Position numbers and translations under genes: made by a program | In this document: in pieces, positions 42,926 through 50,460 of the stretch | How the letters are laid out: each line of letters opens with the position of its first letter | How positions within the stretch are numbered: the stretch's first letter is position 1 | Virus record (IMG/VR): IMGVR_UViG_3300032050_013007 | Coordinates: 18,254-82,253 of that record | Direction: 5' to 3' (one strand) | DNA length: 64,000 nt | Origin: a virus | Notes under the pieces: generated by a model | Told to the model about the DNA's origin: nothing | Database searches by the model: none | The model's input: the letters and a program-made list of their open reading frames with translations, nothing else

Positions 42926-43717
42926 TTAAAACATAATCTGTAAATTGGCGGTAATTGGTCTATTAGCAACAGTTGGGTTTGGTACAATTGCGGTTTTATA
43001 CATAGGATTCACCATTATAGTTAAACGACTTTGAGCGTCGGTAGTTTTAGAGAACTGCAATGTTCTTTTAATTACAACTCCTACATTTGTAAAACCAGCT
43101 TTAGATTGGAAGTTTAACTGTGATTCACCTGTGACATACCCAACAAATAAATCGGCATTGTAATCTAAGTGATAAGTTGCCTCAATATACGCAGCTCCTC
43201 TTTTATACGCTTCATTTTGATAAAATACAAAGCTACCCCATAAGTCAATTCTTGATTTAAGGTCTCCTTTATATTTTAACGCCAACTCAAAAAAGTGATT
43301 TGTTGTTGCTTTGTCAAAATGGAAAAAAGAAGTATCTGATTGGGTTGGGGTGTTTTGATTAAAATAAACATCCTGTATTCCTATTGATGTGTTATACACA
43401 TTAAAAAACATTCCGTTTTTAACAGTATTACCGTATCCATCTTTAAATTGATTGTATACAACACAAGCTTCTGAATTTAATGTAAACCAATCAACTGGTT
43501 GATAGTCGGCTTCCATTTTTATTACAGGTTGTTTACCAACGTCCATACCTCTCCATAAATTACTTGTCGCCATTCCGTATTCACTCGTAAATGGACTTTG
43601 TTTTTTCTTTGGTTTAAAGAATAACCCTTGTTCAGTTGTATCGGCAATTGAAGTTTGTCCAATCGCAAATATTGATACGAACATCATTAGGGTTAAAAAT
43701 AAAATTTGTTTTTTCAT
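42926..43717 (-). CDS. Probable outer-membrane beta-barrel protein (TorF/porin-like)
   Basis: The 263-residue product has a signal peptide (ILFLTLMMFVSIFAIGQ). Its mature part alternates hydrophobic and polar residues and includes SEYGMATSNLWRGMDVGKQP, as in the putative-porin family whose strand one reads Y...RG. The last residue is Phe (LQIMF), the usual barrel assembly signal in Gram-negative hosts. Tyr and Trp girdle residues recur (KGDLKSRIDLWGSFVFYQNE, YIEATYHLDYNADLFVGY). A barrel inserted in the host outer membrane may change phage receptors, block superinfection or help lysis. It starts with a motif-like promoter at 43749 and has its own terminator. Confidence 0.7.
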   Translation of the reverse strand: MKKQILFLTLMMFVSIFAIGQTSIADTTEQGLFFKPKKKQSPFTSEYGMATSNLWRGMDVGKQPVIKMEADYQPVDWFTLNSEACVVYNQFKDGYGNTVKNGMFFNVYNTSIGIQDVYFNQNTPTQSDTSFFHFDKATTNHFFELALKYKGDLKSRIDLWGSFVFYQNEAYKRGAAYIEATYHLDYNADLFVGYVTGESQLNFQSKAGFTNVGVVIKRTLQFSKTTDAQSRLTIMVNPMYKTAIVPNPTVANRPITANLQIMF

Positions 43718-43748
43718 TTTTTGTTTTTTAAAATTTATTTATAGTATT

Positions 43749-43760
43749 CATAAATATATA
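43749..43760 (-). promoter_or_regulatory. Candidate phage late promoter, weak form
   Basis: On the minus strand it reads TATATATTTATG, 31 bases before ATG 43717. Confidence 0.45.
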
Positions 43761-43786
43761 AAATTTTACCAAATTTGTAAATTACA

Positions 43787-43818
43787 TTTGGAGATTACTA
43801 ATTTTCGATATATATTTG
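43787..43818 (+). promoter_or_regulatory. Bacteroidota-type promoter (TTTG-N20-TATATTTG) with no protein gene downstream
   Basis: TTTG at 43787-43790 and TATATTTG at 43811-43818 have the canonical 20-base spacer. Transcription would start near 43825 on the plus strand, into a non-coding gap and then antisense to the gene ending at 43905. Confidence 0.75.
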
Positions 43819-43824
43819 TAAAAC

Positions 43825-43910
43825 ATTTGAAAACAAGGTTAGAACGAAACAATCCTAATCTTTAGGTGGGTTGGAAGACGATTAAGATACAAGGCCCACC
43901 TTATTTATCT
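43825..43910 (+). ncRNA. Candidate small RNA with two hairpins
   Basis: Downstream of the host-type promoter, the sequence contains GGTTAG (43839-43844) able to pair with CTAATC (43855-43860, one G-U), and AGGTGGG (43863-43869) pairing perfectly with CCCACCT (43894-43900) around a 24-base loop. No open frame of coding character is present. The downstream T content is weak, so the 3' end is uncertain. The stop of the minus-strand gene is at 43905. The evidence is promoter plus structure only; no known RNA family is recognised. Confidence 0.4.
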
Positions 43911-44318
43911 CCATAAAACCAATTGATTTCTACCAACTCTAAATGGGTTTTCTTCAGATTCTCTGAAAACTGTAGTTATAATAAGCTTCCAATATGTCCC
44001 ATCAACATGAACAGGAGTAACAGGAACCGCGAGCTCCCAATTTAATGATTTTAATATAAAAGATTCATCATCTTTTATTTCACCACTAACTATTTTTTCA
44101 GAAATCTCTCTAATAAATAAACTTACAAATTCTTTTAGTTCGGAATTTGATATTTCTCTTTGATTATACGAATCGCCCAATTCGGGTCTTGTTGCTCTAT
44201 CAAAAGCATGTTTTTTCCTATCGACCTCAAAATTAAAAATTATTTTTAACTCAGAAGATATTTGAGCAATTCTTTTTTCTAATAATAAATGTTCTTTTAT
44301 TATTTTTCTAAGTGTCAT
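43905..44318 (-). CDS. Unknown phage protein with a leader-like helix
   Basis: The 137-residue product starts MTLRKIIKEHLLLEKR, an amphipathic helix with LLE, then RIAQISSELKIIFNF. A segment KKHAFDRATRPELGDS (about 35-50), recalling small toxins with an H-x-x-x-R-A motif, is followed by a beta-rich end, WKLIITTVFRESEENPFRVG. The late-type promoter lies only 4 bases before the start, and the capsid operon terminator lies behind it. The H/R pattern is not strong enough for a nuclease call. It is an internal protein candidate. Confidence 0.45.
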   Translation of the reverse strand: MTLRKIIKEHLLLEKRIAQISSELKIIFNFEVDRKKHAFDRATRPELGDSYNQREISNSELKEFVSLFIREISEKIVSGEIKDDESFILKSLNWELAVPVTPVHVDGTYWKLIITTVFRESEENPFRVGRNQLVLWR

Positions 44319-44322
44319 TTTA

Positions 44323-44332
44323 CATAAATATC
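44323..44332 (-). promoter_or_regulatory. Candidate phage late promoter
   Basis: On the minus strand it reads GATATTTATG, 4 bases before the ATG at 44318. Confidence 0.5.
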
Positions 44333-44346
44333 CCCAATTAATAAAA

Positions 44347-44380
44347 ATAAAAAAGGTCAGATTTCTCTGACCTTTTTATT
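44347..44380 (-). terminator. Intrinsic terminator after the capsid gene
   Basis: AAAAAGGTCAGA and TCTGACCTTTTT form a 12-bp stem with a 4-base loop and a T run on the minus strand, about 18 bases after the capsid stop at 44398. Confidence 0.9.
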
Positions 44381-44397
44381 ATTCTAAAGATAATTGA

Positions 44398-46251
44398 TTA
44401 TCTCAATTCTCTTAAGTCGAATGAACGAACACCATCAACTGTGATACGTCCGTAGAAACGGTTATTAACCATTTTCTTAGCGTAACGTGTCATGATACCC
44501 TTGATAGGTGTAAAGTTGAATGGATTGTACATAGTTGGAGTTAATTGAAGTGGTACATACGGTGCGTAAATGTAACCAGTATCAAGTAACGATGTACCTT
44601 TGTGACCAATCAATACTTGGTTTGGTGGGAAGTATGGGTCACGATATACTTGGTAACGACCAGCAAGTGTACCCACTCTTTCAATACCCATGTTGTATTG
44701 GTCTTGCTCAGGTGATGCGTTAGAAACGTGGAAGTATTCTAAGTCATCAAAGATTGCAGAAACCTCAGATGATACAACAATCCAGTTAGCTCCACCACGA
44801 AGTGTTGACTTGTGGATTTGAGCTGATAATTGGTTAATTGCCGTAATCAAAGTTTGGTTCCAGTCTTTCTGAGTGTAAGAAGTTGTGTTAGCAAGTCTTC
44901 TCCATCCGTTGTAGTCCCAACGTAAATTCCAAGCCGCACCTTTACGAAGGTCACGAAGGATTTCACGGTCAATTTCAGCCGCAACTTGTTCTGACAACAA
45001 TGCTGTCAATTCAGCTTCAGCGTCAATGTTGTGGAATGCCGCAACGTCTTGAGCAAGTTCTGGTGACCATTGTGCTCTCAACTTTCTTTCAGTTACAGAA
45101 ACTGTTACTGACTCAAGGTCGAAAGAAACTTCACCAATCTTGTCTTCAAATTCTAACTCTTCATAACGTCTCCAAGCCGCGTAGAACGAAGTAGTCGTAG
45201 CCGCAGATGTGATAGTTGCACCAGTGTAACCATCGATAGTGTCAGAACCACATGTAGGACATGCAGGACATGATAAGTCAACCTCAAGATAAATAAAACC
45301 TTGTGGTGAACAGATGTCATCATACTGACCACCATTACCTTGTGTTGGCCATGATGCTGTTCTTTGATTGTAGTTTGGATTAATAATTGCTCTACCGTAT
45401 TGTTGAGTAACTACTCTATACAATAGAGGTCCTGATGAAAGTGCGCAAGGGCTACTAGGTGCAGTAAGACCTGAACCTGAATAAATGATTAAGTTCGATA
45501 AGAAAGATTCTGTATCATATTCAGCACCATCAGGAGCGGTAAGTTTACCAGCACCTGTATTAGAAAATCCTGAAAGACCGATAGTAATTTTTCTTGTGTT
45601 ACCGGCATAAGAGGCTGAAGATGTTTGAGGTGCCAATGCGCCGTTTTGCCATGTCATAACAATACAGTTAGATGTAATTGCAGACCAACGACCTTTTGAA
45701 TAGTCAAAAAGACCTGCTGGGTCAAGACCTGGCTCAGAACCTTCATAGAATAAATCGTAAAGGTTTTTAGCGTATGTACCATTGTAAGAACCGTTAGATA
45801 ACGTGTAACCTGAATTAGGGTCACCAGGATAATTACCAGGTGAACCTACAGGTGCGTAGTGTTGACCTGAATTAACGTCATAAGCTCCAGTTCCAGCACC
45901 AGTACCATCTTGGTAACCCTGAATCTTTGGTACAAAGTAGAACAATTTACCGATTGGTAGGTTCATAGCTTGTACTGAAACGATTTCATTAGCAAGTAAT
46001 TTTGAGAATACTCTTCTAACGATAGGGAATACAACAGTTTCAAAAGAACCTGATGAACCGTCTGAAGTTGCTTCGTTTATCAAGAAGCTAGCTTGGTTTT
46101 CATAAAGCTGAGCTACGTTCTCTTTTAGGTGACCACGAAGGCCTTCAAGGAACCCTAATTTGTCCCATTTGTTAATAGTATCTTCCTTGATAACTTTAAG
46201 GTGCTTAAGACCAATGTTACCAACAAGACCTGATTCTAATAATGCTCCCAT
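44398..46251 (-). CDS. 23: Major capsid protein, T4 gp23-like
   Basis: The 617-residue product matches the T4-type capsid plan: an N-terminal scaffold-binding segment (1-60), a predicted cleavage point after Glu60 (ENQASFLINE then ATSDG), FPIVRRVFSKLLANEIVSVQ (about 75-94), and a long insert (about 115-345, Gly/Tyr/Thr-rich). GEVSFDLESVTVSVTERKLR and WSPELAQDVAAFHNIDAEAE follow, then the C-terminal IYAPYVPLQLTPTMYNPFNF and GIMTRYAKKMVNNRFYGRI. Its length exceeds T4 gp23 by about 95 residues, mostly from the insert. It forms the head shell after cleavage by the prohead protease encoded upstream. Confidence 0.93.
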   Translation of the reverse strand: MGALLESGLVGNIGLKHLKVIKEDTINKWDKLGFLEGLRGHLKENVAQLYENQASFLINEATSDGSSGSFETVVFPIVRRVFSKLLANEIVSVQAMNLPIGKLFYFVPKIQGYQDGTGAGTGAYDVNSGQHYAPVGSPGNYPGDPNSGYTLSNGSYNGTYAKNLYDLFYEGSEPGLDPAGLFDYSKGRWSAITSNCIVMTWQNGALAPQTSSASYAGNTRKITIGLSGFSNTGAGKLTAPDGAEYDTESFLSNLIIYSGSGLTAPSSPCALSSGPLLYRVVTQQYGRAIINPNYNQRTASWPTQGNGGQYDDICSPQGFIYLEVDLSCPACPTCGSDTIDGYTGATITSAATTTSFYAAWRRYEELEFEDKIGEVSFDLESVTVSVTERKLRAQWSPELAQDVAAFHNIDAEAELTALLSEQVAAEIDREILRDLRKGAAWNLRWDYNGWRRLANTTSYTQKDWNQTLITAINQLSAQIHKSTLRGGANWIVVSSEVSAIFDDLEYFHVSNASPEQDQYNMGIERVGTLAGRYQVYRDPYFPPNQVLIGHKGTSLLDTGYIYAPYVPLQLTPTMYNPFNFTPIKGIMTRYAKKMVNNRFYGRITVDGVRSFDLRELR

Positions 46252-46279
46252 TTTTTTGGTTTTTTATTTGTTTTTAAGT

Positions 46280-47881
46280 TTATTTTATTTTAGCCATCAA
46301 ATCTTTCATTCTCAGGAATTGAGGATTTTCATAAGTTTTTGACTCAATTAAGTTAGCCGCAGAACCTGATGAAGGTGCTTTATCCATTTTTCTTTCAAAA
46401 GACTCATTCATTGGTTGTACGTTACTTCCTGATAACTCATCTTTGATGATTTTGTACAAATTCTTTGATTCTTTTAGAGTTTCAACACCATCAAATCTTC
46501 TCAAGATATTAATTTTTTCTTGTTTAGATGTTGAATGTTCAGTAAATAATCTTGTAGCGTATGCCAAGTTTGAGTTGAACACAGCGACTTCATTTAATTT
46601 GTTTCTGAACACGTTAAGTGCTTTTCTGTACTCCTCATTCTTTTCTCTAAGAATTTGTAACTCACCACTATCCACACCTTCAAACGTCAAGTTTCTATTA
46701 GGAGTGATTCCTTTTCTTAAACCACGTCCTTCTTTAGAACCATTTCCGTATGTATGTGAGGCTTCTTTTGTTTCGGATTTCTTAACTTTTGGTTTAATTT
46801 TAAATTCACCATCTAAGTTTTCACCCGATTTATCATAATCAAATTTTGGTTTGCCTGTCCCAACTGATTTAGGACCTTGTTTCATTTTAGTGTTAAATCC
46901 CTTTTCATTTACTTTGCCGTACTTGAATTTAGGCGCACTTCCCATACCGACACCTTTAGCCTTGATTTTTTTCATAGCTTCTTCGATATAGTTGTCATCT
47001 TCATCCACTTCTTCGTCGGTCATTTCAATTTCATATACTACATCGTCCATGTCTTCATCCTCTTCAACACCCATAGATGTTGTATCATCAGACATTTCAA
47101 TTTCGTACATAACACTTTCGTCTTCTTCTTCGGAATCTCCAAAGTCGTGGTCTTCAGGGTAATCCATAAACACCTCTCCTTTGTCATATTTATCACCAAA
47201 TTTATTACGAAGGTCAGAATCTAATTTATCCCAAGGGTTTGAGCTTGGCTCATCTAACATTTCTTCATCCTCTTCATCATATTGCTCATCAAAAATATTT
47301 TGTATAATACTCTTAACATCAGAGCCTGATTTATCAGATTCAAAATCGTCTTCAGCCATCTCGCCAGACATATCACCTATTTCAGAATCACCGAATAAAT
47401 CATCGTCTTCCATCATTCCATATCCTTCCATAGCGTCAATTTCTGCATCACCCATGAACTCATCATCACTTTCACCAACAATCATATATTCTTTGTTTGA
47501 TTCATTGTCCTTCAAATTAATGTTTCCGTTGTCATCTTTTGTTACTACAATTTGGTCATCGGGTCCCATTAATTGAAACACTCTCAAAACTTCAGCATCT
47601 GATTTTTTAGTTAAGTCGATAGGTTCATCGTCAGGATTATCTGTATCCATTTCCATACCTTCTTCGTCGTCCATTTCTGGTTCTTCCATTTCAGGTTCTT
47701 CCATGTCTACATCTGTTTCAACCTCATCCTCTTCTTGTTCGGATAAAGATTCTTTTACCAATTCTTTGATTTCTTCCTTCATAGTAGAAGCAAGTATTCC
47801 TTTTGCATTTTCAGCAACCGCTTCTTCTAAATTTTTCATAGAAAGGATTGCCTCTTCAACTAAAGATTTTTCTTTTGCCAT
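46280..47881 (-). CDS. 22: Prohead scaffold protein, gp22-like, very acidic
   Basis: The 533-residue product is dominated by Asp, Glu and Met repeats (EEPEMEEPEMDDEEGMEMD and many others between about 45 and 300). A Lys-rich central part and a helical C-terminal third follow (GELQILREKNEEYRKALNVF). The N-terminus has the helix EEIKELVKESLSE. Acidic composition and position directly upstream of the capsid gene match T4 gp22, the scaffold core that is digested during maturation. (L/I)-x-E sites are present, as expected for a protease substrate. T4 gp22 is about 270 residues, so this one is longer. Confidence 0.75.
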   Translation of the reverse strand: MAKEKSLVEEAILSMKNLEEAVAENAKGILASTMKEEIKELVKESLSEQEEDEVETDVDMEEPEMEEPEMDDEEGMEMDTDNPDDEPIDLTKKSDAEVLRVFQLMGPDDQIVVTKDDNGNINLKDNESNKEYMIVGESDDEFMGDAEIDAMEGYGMMEDDDLFGDSEIGDMSGEMAEDDFESDKSGSDVKSIIQNIFDEQYDEEDEEMLDEPSSNPWDKLDSDLRNKFGDKYDKGEVFMDYPEDHDFGDSEEEDESVMYEIEMSDDTTSMGVEEDEDMDDVVYEIEMTDEEVDEDDNYIEEAMKKIKAKGVGMGSAPKFKYGKVNEKGFNTKMKQGPKSVGTGKPKFDYDKSGENLDGEFKIKPKVKKSETKEASHTYGNGSKEGRGLRKGITPNRNLTFEGVDSGELQILREKNEEYRKALNVFRNKLNEVAVFNSNLAYATRLFTEHSTSKQEKINILRRFDGVETLKESKNLYKIIKDELSGSNVQPMNESFERKMDKAPSSGSAANLIESKTYENPQFLRMKDLMAKIK

Positions 47882-47894
47882 TTATTAATTTTTT

Positions 47895-47908
47895 TATATA
47901 AATATATC
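47895..47908 (-). promoter_or_regulatory. Candidate phage late promoter
   Basis: On the minus strand it reads GATATATTTATATA, 13 bases before ATG 47881. Confidence 0.6.
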
Positions 47909-47947
47909 AGTAAATTAAAAAAATATTATTTATTAATTTTTTGGCAT

Positions 47948-47976
47948 AAAAAAAGGAGGGGTTAACCTCCTTTTAT
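47948..47976 (-). terminator. Intrinsic terminator after the protease operon
   Basis: AAAAGGAGG and CCTCCTTTT form a 9-bp stem with a 6-base loop, followed on the minus strand by seven T, 24 bases after the stop at 48000. Confidence 0.85.
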
Positions 47977-47999
47977 AAATAATTTATTCAAATAAATAA

Positions 48000-48209
48000 T
48001 TATTCAATTACTTCATCAATTTTACTTTCAACAATTGCCGTTATTCTCCAATCCTCTGAATAGTTCTCAAAAACTTTGGTAACTTTTGCCTCAACGTCAG
48101 TTGGGGAATAACCTTTTACCAATTTTTCTTGTCTGAGTTTTTTAATTTTTCCTGTTTCAGCATCAGGCATGTCTGTCGTAATTTTAGCTACAAAATATTT
48201 TTCGTCCAT
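48000..48209 (-). CDS. Small DUF4494-like protein
   Basis: The 69-residue product has KYFVAKITTDMPDAETGKIK, then KLVKGYSPTDVEAKVTKVFE and WRITAIVESKIDEV, a beta-beta-helix-beta pattern like the DUF4494 family found in Bacteroidota and their phages. Function is unknown. It follows the prohead protease by 11 bases and is the last gene before a terminator, so it is made with the head proteins. Confidence 0.55.
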   Translation of the reverse strand: MDEKYFVAKITTDMPDAETGKIKKLRQEKLVKGYSPTDVEAKVTKVFENYSEDWRITAIVESKIDEVIE

Positions 48210-48220
48210 TTTATTGAGTT

Positions 48221-48946
48221 TTAATATCCCAAATAATCGTTCAATTTTTTCATTAAGTCAAGCGATTTGTTACCATTTGACCCAACTTCTCTTTCCATCC
48301 TCATATTTTTCTCATCGTCAAGATTTTCTTCAAAATTAAATCTATCATCAGGATTTAAGAAAAGATACGCACCTGGTGTTGACGGGGATGACACTAAATC
48401 AAAACAAATTAATTCAAAGTCATCTTGAACTTCATTTTGTTCTCCAACTTTTTTTAATGACCCAACACCACGAGAAGAAATTCCAAGTGTTACACCTTGT
48501 CTTAAATAATTTGCAGCTAAATCTCCTTTAGTAGAACAAACACCTCTTTCATGAAATCCTGGTGAAGTTAATAATTTAATTTTACCCATCAACACAGGTC
48601 CTTCCCACCATATATCTGTGATAGCATGAGAAACTCTATCTAAATCAATTAATGATGACTCAGGGTGGTTTAACTCAGATAGAGCGGTTCCCTTTGCAAT
48701 CATTTTTTTATAATTCTCGGCTTCTCTTTTTAATATTTTTTCAGGATATATTCTACCGTTTCTATTTGGTGTGTTATACTTTTGTAATACAGCGTAAAAC
48801 TCAAATGGTTTTGAGTGGTCTAACATTTTGTCAGATTCTCTAATAAGGTTTGCGTTTCTGGCTTCAGTTGGGGAAATATATCCCGCATCGTATTCTATTA
48901 GAATACCTTTACCCGATTGACCAGGTTTTAGAACTTGCATATTCAT
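48221..48946 (-). CDS. 21: Prohead core protease, gp21-like
   Basis: The 241-residue product has the herpes-type prohead protease core: YAVLQKYNTPNRNGRIYPEK (51-70), ELNHPESSLIDLDRVSHAIT (91-110) with catalytic His94, WWEGPVLMGKIKLLTSPGF, and VTLGISSRGVGS (152-163) with the nucleophile Ser at 157 or 158. ELICFDLVSSPSTPGAYL follows. T4 gp21 cleaves head proteins after (L/I)-x-E, including the capsid protein and scaffold, before DNA packaging. It sits between the portal and the scaffold genes, as in T4. Its motif-like promoter is at 48957. Confidence 0.9.
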   Translation of the reverse strand: MNMQVLKPGQSGKGILIEYDAGYISPTEARNANLIRESDKMLDHSKPFEFYAVLQKYNTPNRNGRIYPEKILKREAENYKKMIAKGTALSELNHPESSLIDLDRVSHAITDIWWEGPVLMGKIKLLTSPGFHERGVCSTKGDLAANYLRQGVTLGISSRGVGSLKKVGEQNEVQDDFELICFDLVSSPSTPGAYLFLNPDDRFNFEENLDDEKNMRMEREVGSNGNKSLDLMKKLNDYLGY

Positions 48947-48956
48947 TTGTTTTAAT

Positions 48957-48966
48957 AAATAAATAT
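48957..48966 (-). promoter_or_regulatory. Candidate late-promoter motif, weak form
   Basis: On the minus strand it reads AATATTTATT, 10 bases before the ATG at 48946. Confidence 0.4.
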
Positions 48967-48974
48967 TTAGTTTT

Positions 48975-49436
48975 TCAACTTTGTAATACAGGTTCTTTTA
49001 ATTTGTTTGTTTTGCGAAGATGAAACTTAAAATGTTGGTTTTTTGAAAAATTAGATGATATTATATCTTTTGTCATTTTTTTCAAAATATCCTTTAATTT
49101 TTTTGATTTGAAATCAATAACAACTTCCTTAAAATATAAATTAATTTCTAGGTTTAAAAATGATTTTTTTCCCTTTACAAGTCCGCTAGCTCTCAAATCC
49201 AAATCAACTATAAAATTATCTTCAAAAATGTTTCTGTCTAAAATTTCATAAATTGTGTGTCTGATTGCCCTACTTAAGTTTAGTACTACTCTTGTCCAAT
49301 TTTCCGAATCTATTATGGGTTCTACCCAAGTTTGAATGTTTAAATATACAGATTTAAAATTTACGGAATCTACTGTGCCGTAAATTACTTTAGCATTTTT
49401 AAACCCCACTATCGGTGAAGTTTTTCCCTTTTTCAT
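48975..49436 (-). CDS. Unknown phage protein
   Basis: I choose ATG 49436 (MKKGKTSPIVGFKNAKVIYG); the frame stays open to a TTG at 49499. The 153-residue product is beta-rich in its first part (VDSVNFKSVYLNIQTWVEPI, NWTRVVLNLSRAIRHTIYE) and basic and helical at the C-terminus (SKKLKDILKKMTKDIISSNF). No family is recognised. A candidate host-type promoter is at 49469-49500. It lies between the protease gene and the opposite bS21 gene. Confidence 0.45.
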   Translation of the reverse strand: MKKGKTSPIVGFKNAKVIYGTVDSVNFKSVYLNIQTWVEPIIDSENWTRVVLNLSRAIRHTIYEILDRNIFEDNFIVDLDLRASGLVKGKKSFLNLEINLYFKEVVIDFKSKKLKDILKKMTKDIISSNFSKNQHFKFHLRKTNKLKEPVLQS

Positions 49437-49468
49437 CAAATTTCCATTTTTCCAAAGTTTATTTTTAA

Positions 49469-49500
49469 AAAAAATAAGTATATTTGCCTTGCTAGTCAAA
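49469..49500 (-). promoter_or_regulatory. Possible Bacteroidota-type promoter, one mismatch
   Basis: On the minus strand TTTG, a 20-base gap and TATTTTTT match the TTTG-N19-21-TAnnTTTG plan with one mismatch. The ATG at 49436 lies 32 bases downstream. Confidence 0.35.
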
Positions 49501-49518
49501 AAAAATTGGAAAATTAAA

Positions 49519-49528
49519 TTATTTATAT
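49519..49528 (+). promoter_or_regulatory. Candidate late-promoter motif, weak form
   Basis: TTATTTATAT lies 3 bases before the bS21 start at 49532. Confidence 0.35.
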
Positions 49529-49531
49529 TAT

Positions 49532-49723
49532 ATGTTAATTGTAAAATTAGATAAAAATACTAACATTGAGAGAGCTCTTAAACTTTTAAAAAGCAAGGTG
49601 ATTAAAACAAGACAAACGTCCCAACTTGTAGAAAGAAAAGAGTATGAGAAGAAATCTGTAAAAAGGAGAAAAATGATTAAGAAAGCAAAGTATGTTCAAA
49701 AACTAAGAGACAAAGAAAATTAA
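49532..49723 (+). CDS. rpsU: Phage-encoded ribosomal protein bS21
   Basis: The 63-residue product matches bS21 across its length: MLIVKLDKNTNIERALKLLK, then ERKEYEKKSVKRRKMIKKAK and YVQKLRDKEN. The last part is close to the Bacteroidota form, which ends in xYxxxLRDxE. bS21 sits at the 3' end of 16S rRNA and, in Bacteroidota, takes part in hiding the anti-Shine-Dalgarno sequence. A phage copy could replace the host one and bias translation to phage messages. It is a lone plus-strand gene within the minus-strand head region; its stop overlaps the opposite gene's stop by 4 bases. Confidence 0.85.
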   Translation: MLIVKLDKNTNIERALKLLKSKVIKTRQTSQLVERKEYEKKSVKRRKMIKKAKYVQKLRDKEN

Positions 49724-50439
49724 ATATTTTCGTTTAAATTCTTAATTTTGAAGTAAGTAAACTTATCGTACTTTTCTGAAATAACTTTTTCTAAAGTTTC
49801 TTCTATTCTTTGCTTTGTTTCTGAGTCACTTGAACTTTCTTTAAGTGACTTTAGCTTTACCGTGACCTCTTCCTTTAAAGTATCAAACTTGGTTTCTAAT
49901 TCTTTGTCATCTGATTTTAAAAAACTCATAAGTTCTTTTTTCTCAGATTCATTTAGATTATCAACATAATTAGAGATTGTTTTGTTTGCAACATTTACCA
50001 TTGTACTGATTGGTAAATTAACAACTTCTTTTTTAGGTTGTGATTTTTTCTTAAGAGTTTCCTTAATTAATTTTTTACCTAAAAGTCGTGATTCAATAGT
50101 TAGAACATCTGTAGAAAATAAATCATCTATGTGAGAATACTCATTTTTAGATTCTATTCCACTTACCCATTTCTGTAATTTTAAGATTGTTGAATCTTTA
50201 ATTTTATTTACAGTATTCTCATAAATTGTTATACACTCGTGAATATAATCGTCAACAACGGATTCATTTAGACCCTTGTTTGAATTTAATTCATCGTATA
50301 AATAAAAAAGTTTGGATATATTCTTATCCTCCAAAATGTATTTCTTAAAGTTTTTTAATTCTTCTTTAAAAGTTTTATCAGAATACGATTCCAGCATCAA
50401 CTTTTCAATTTTTGATTTTAATAATCCAAACTTTTTCAT
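49720..50439 (-). CDS. Probable prohead core or internal head protein
   Basis: The 239-residue product starts KKFGLLKSKIEKLMLESYSD, a short leader-like helix. The rest is almost wholly charged helix (FKEELKNFKKYILEDKNISK; LNESEKKELMSFLKSDDKEL; TKQRIEETLEKVISEKYDKF), which suggests coiled coil. In T4 the small prohead core genes 67 and 68 lie between portal and protease genes, and this gene has that place. No sequence match to them is visible, so the role is by position and composition. Confidence 0.5.
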   Translation of the reverse strand: MKKFGLLKSKIEKLMLESYSDKTFKEELKNFKKYILEDKNISKLFYLYDELNSNKGLNESVVDDYIHECITIYENTVNKIKDSTILKLQKWVSGIESKNEYSHIDDLFSTDVLTIESRLLGKKLIKETLKKKSQPKKEVVNLPISTMVNVANKTISNYVDNLNESEKKELMSFLKSDDKELETKFDTLKEEVTVKLKSLKESSSDSETKQRIEETLEKVISEKYDKFTYFKIKNLNENI

Positions 50440-50450
50440 CTTTTTTATTT

Positions 50451-50460
50451 TATAAATATC
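50451..50460 (-). promoter_or_regulatory. Candidate phage late promoter
   Basis: On the minus strand it reads GATATTTATA, 11 bases before ATG 50439. It overlaps the 3' end of the portal gene. Confidence 0.6.

Noticed and set aside
43718-43904. tRNA gene in the non-coding gap
   Set aside because: No cloverleaf, anticodon arm or T-loop sequence can be drawn; only two hairpins are present.
43905-44318. RelE- or DUF4258-like toxin
   Set aside because: Only an H-x-x-x-R-A segment is suggestive; the full residue pattern and an antitoxin partner are missing.
46443-47888. Plus-strand frames rich in Ser and Phe opposite the scaffold gene
   Set aside because: They mirror the Asp/Glu-rich repeats of the minus-strand gene.
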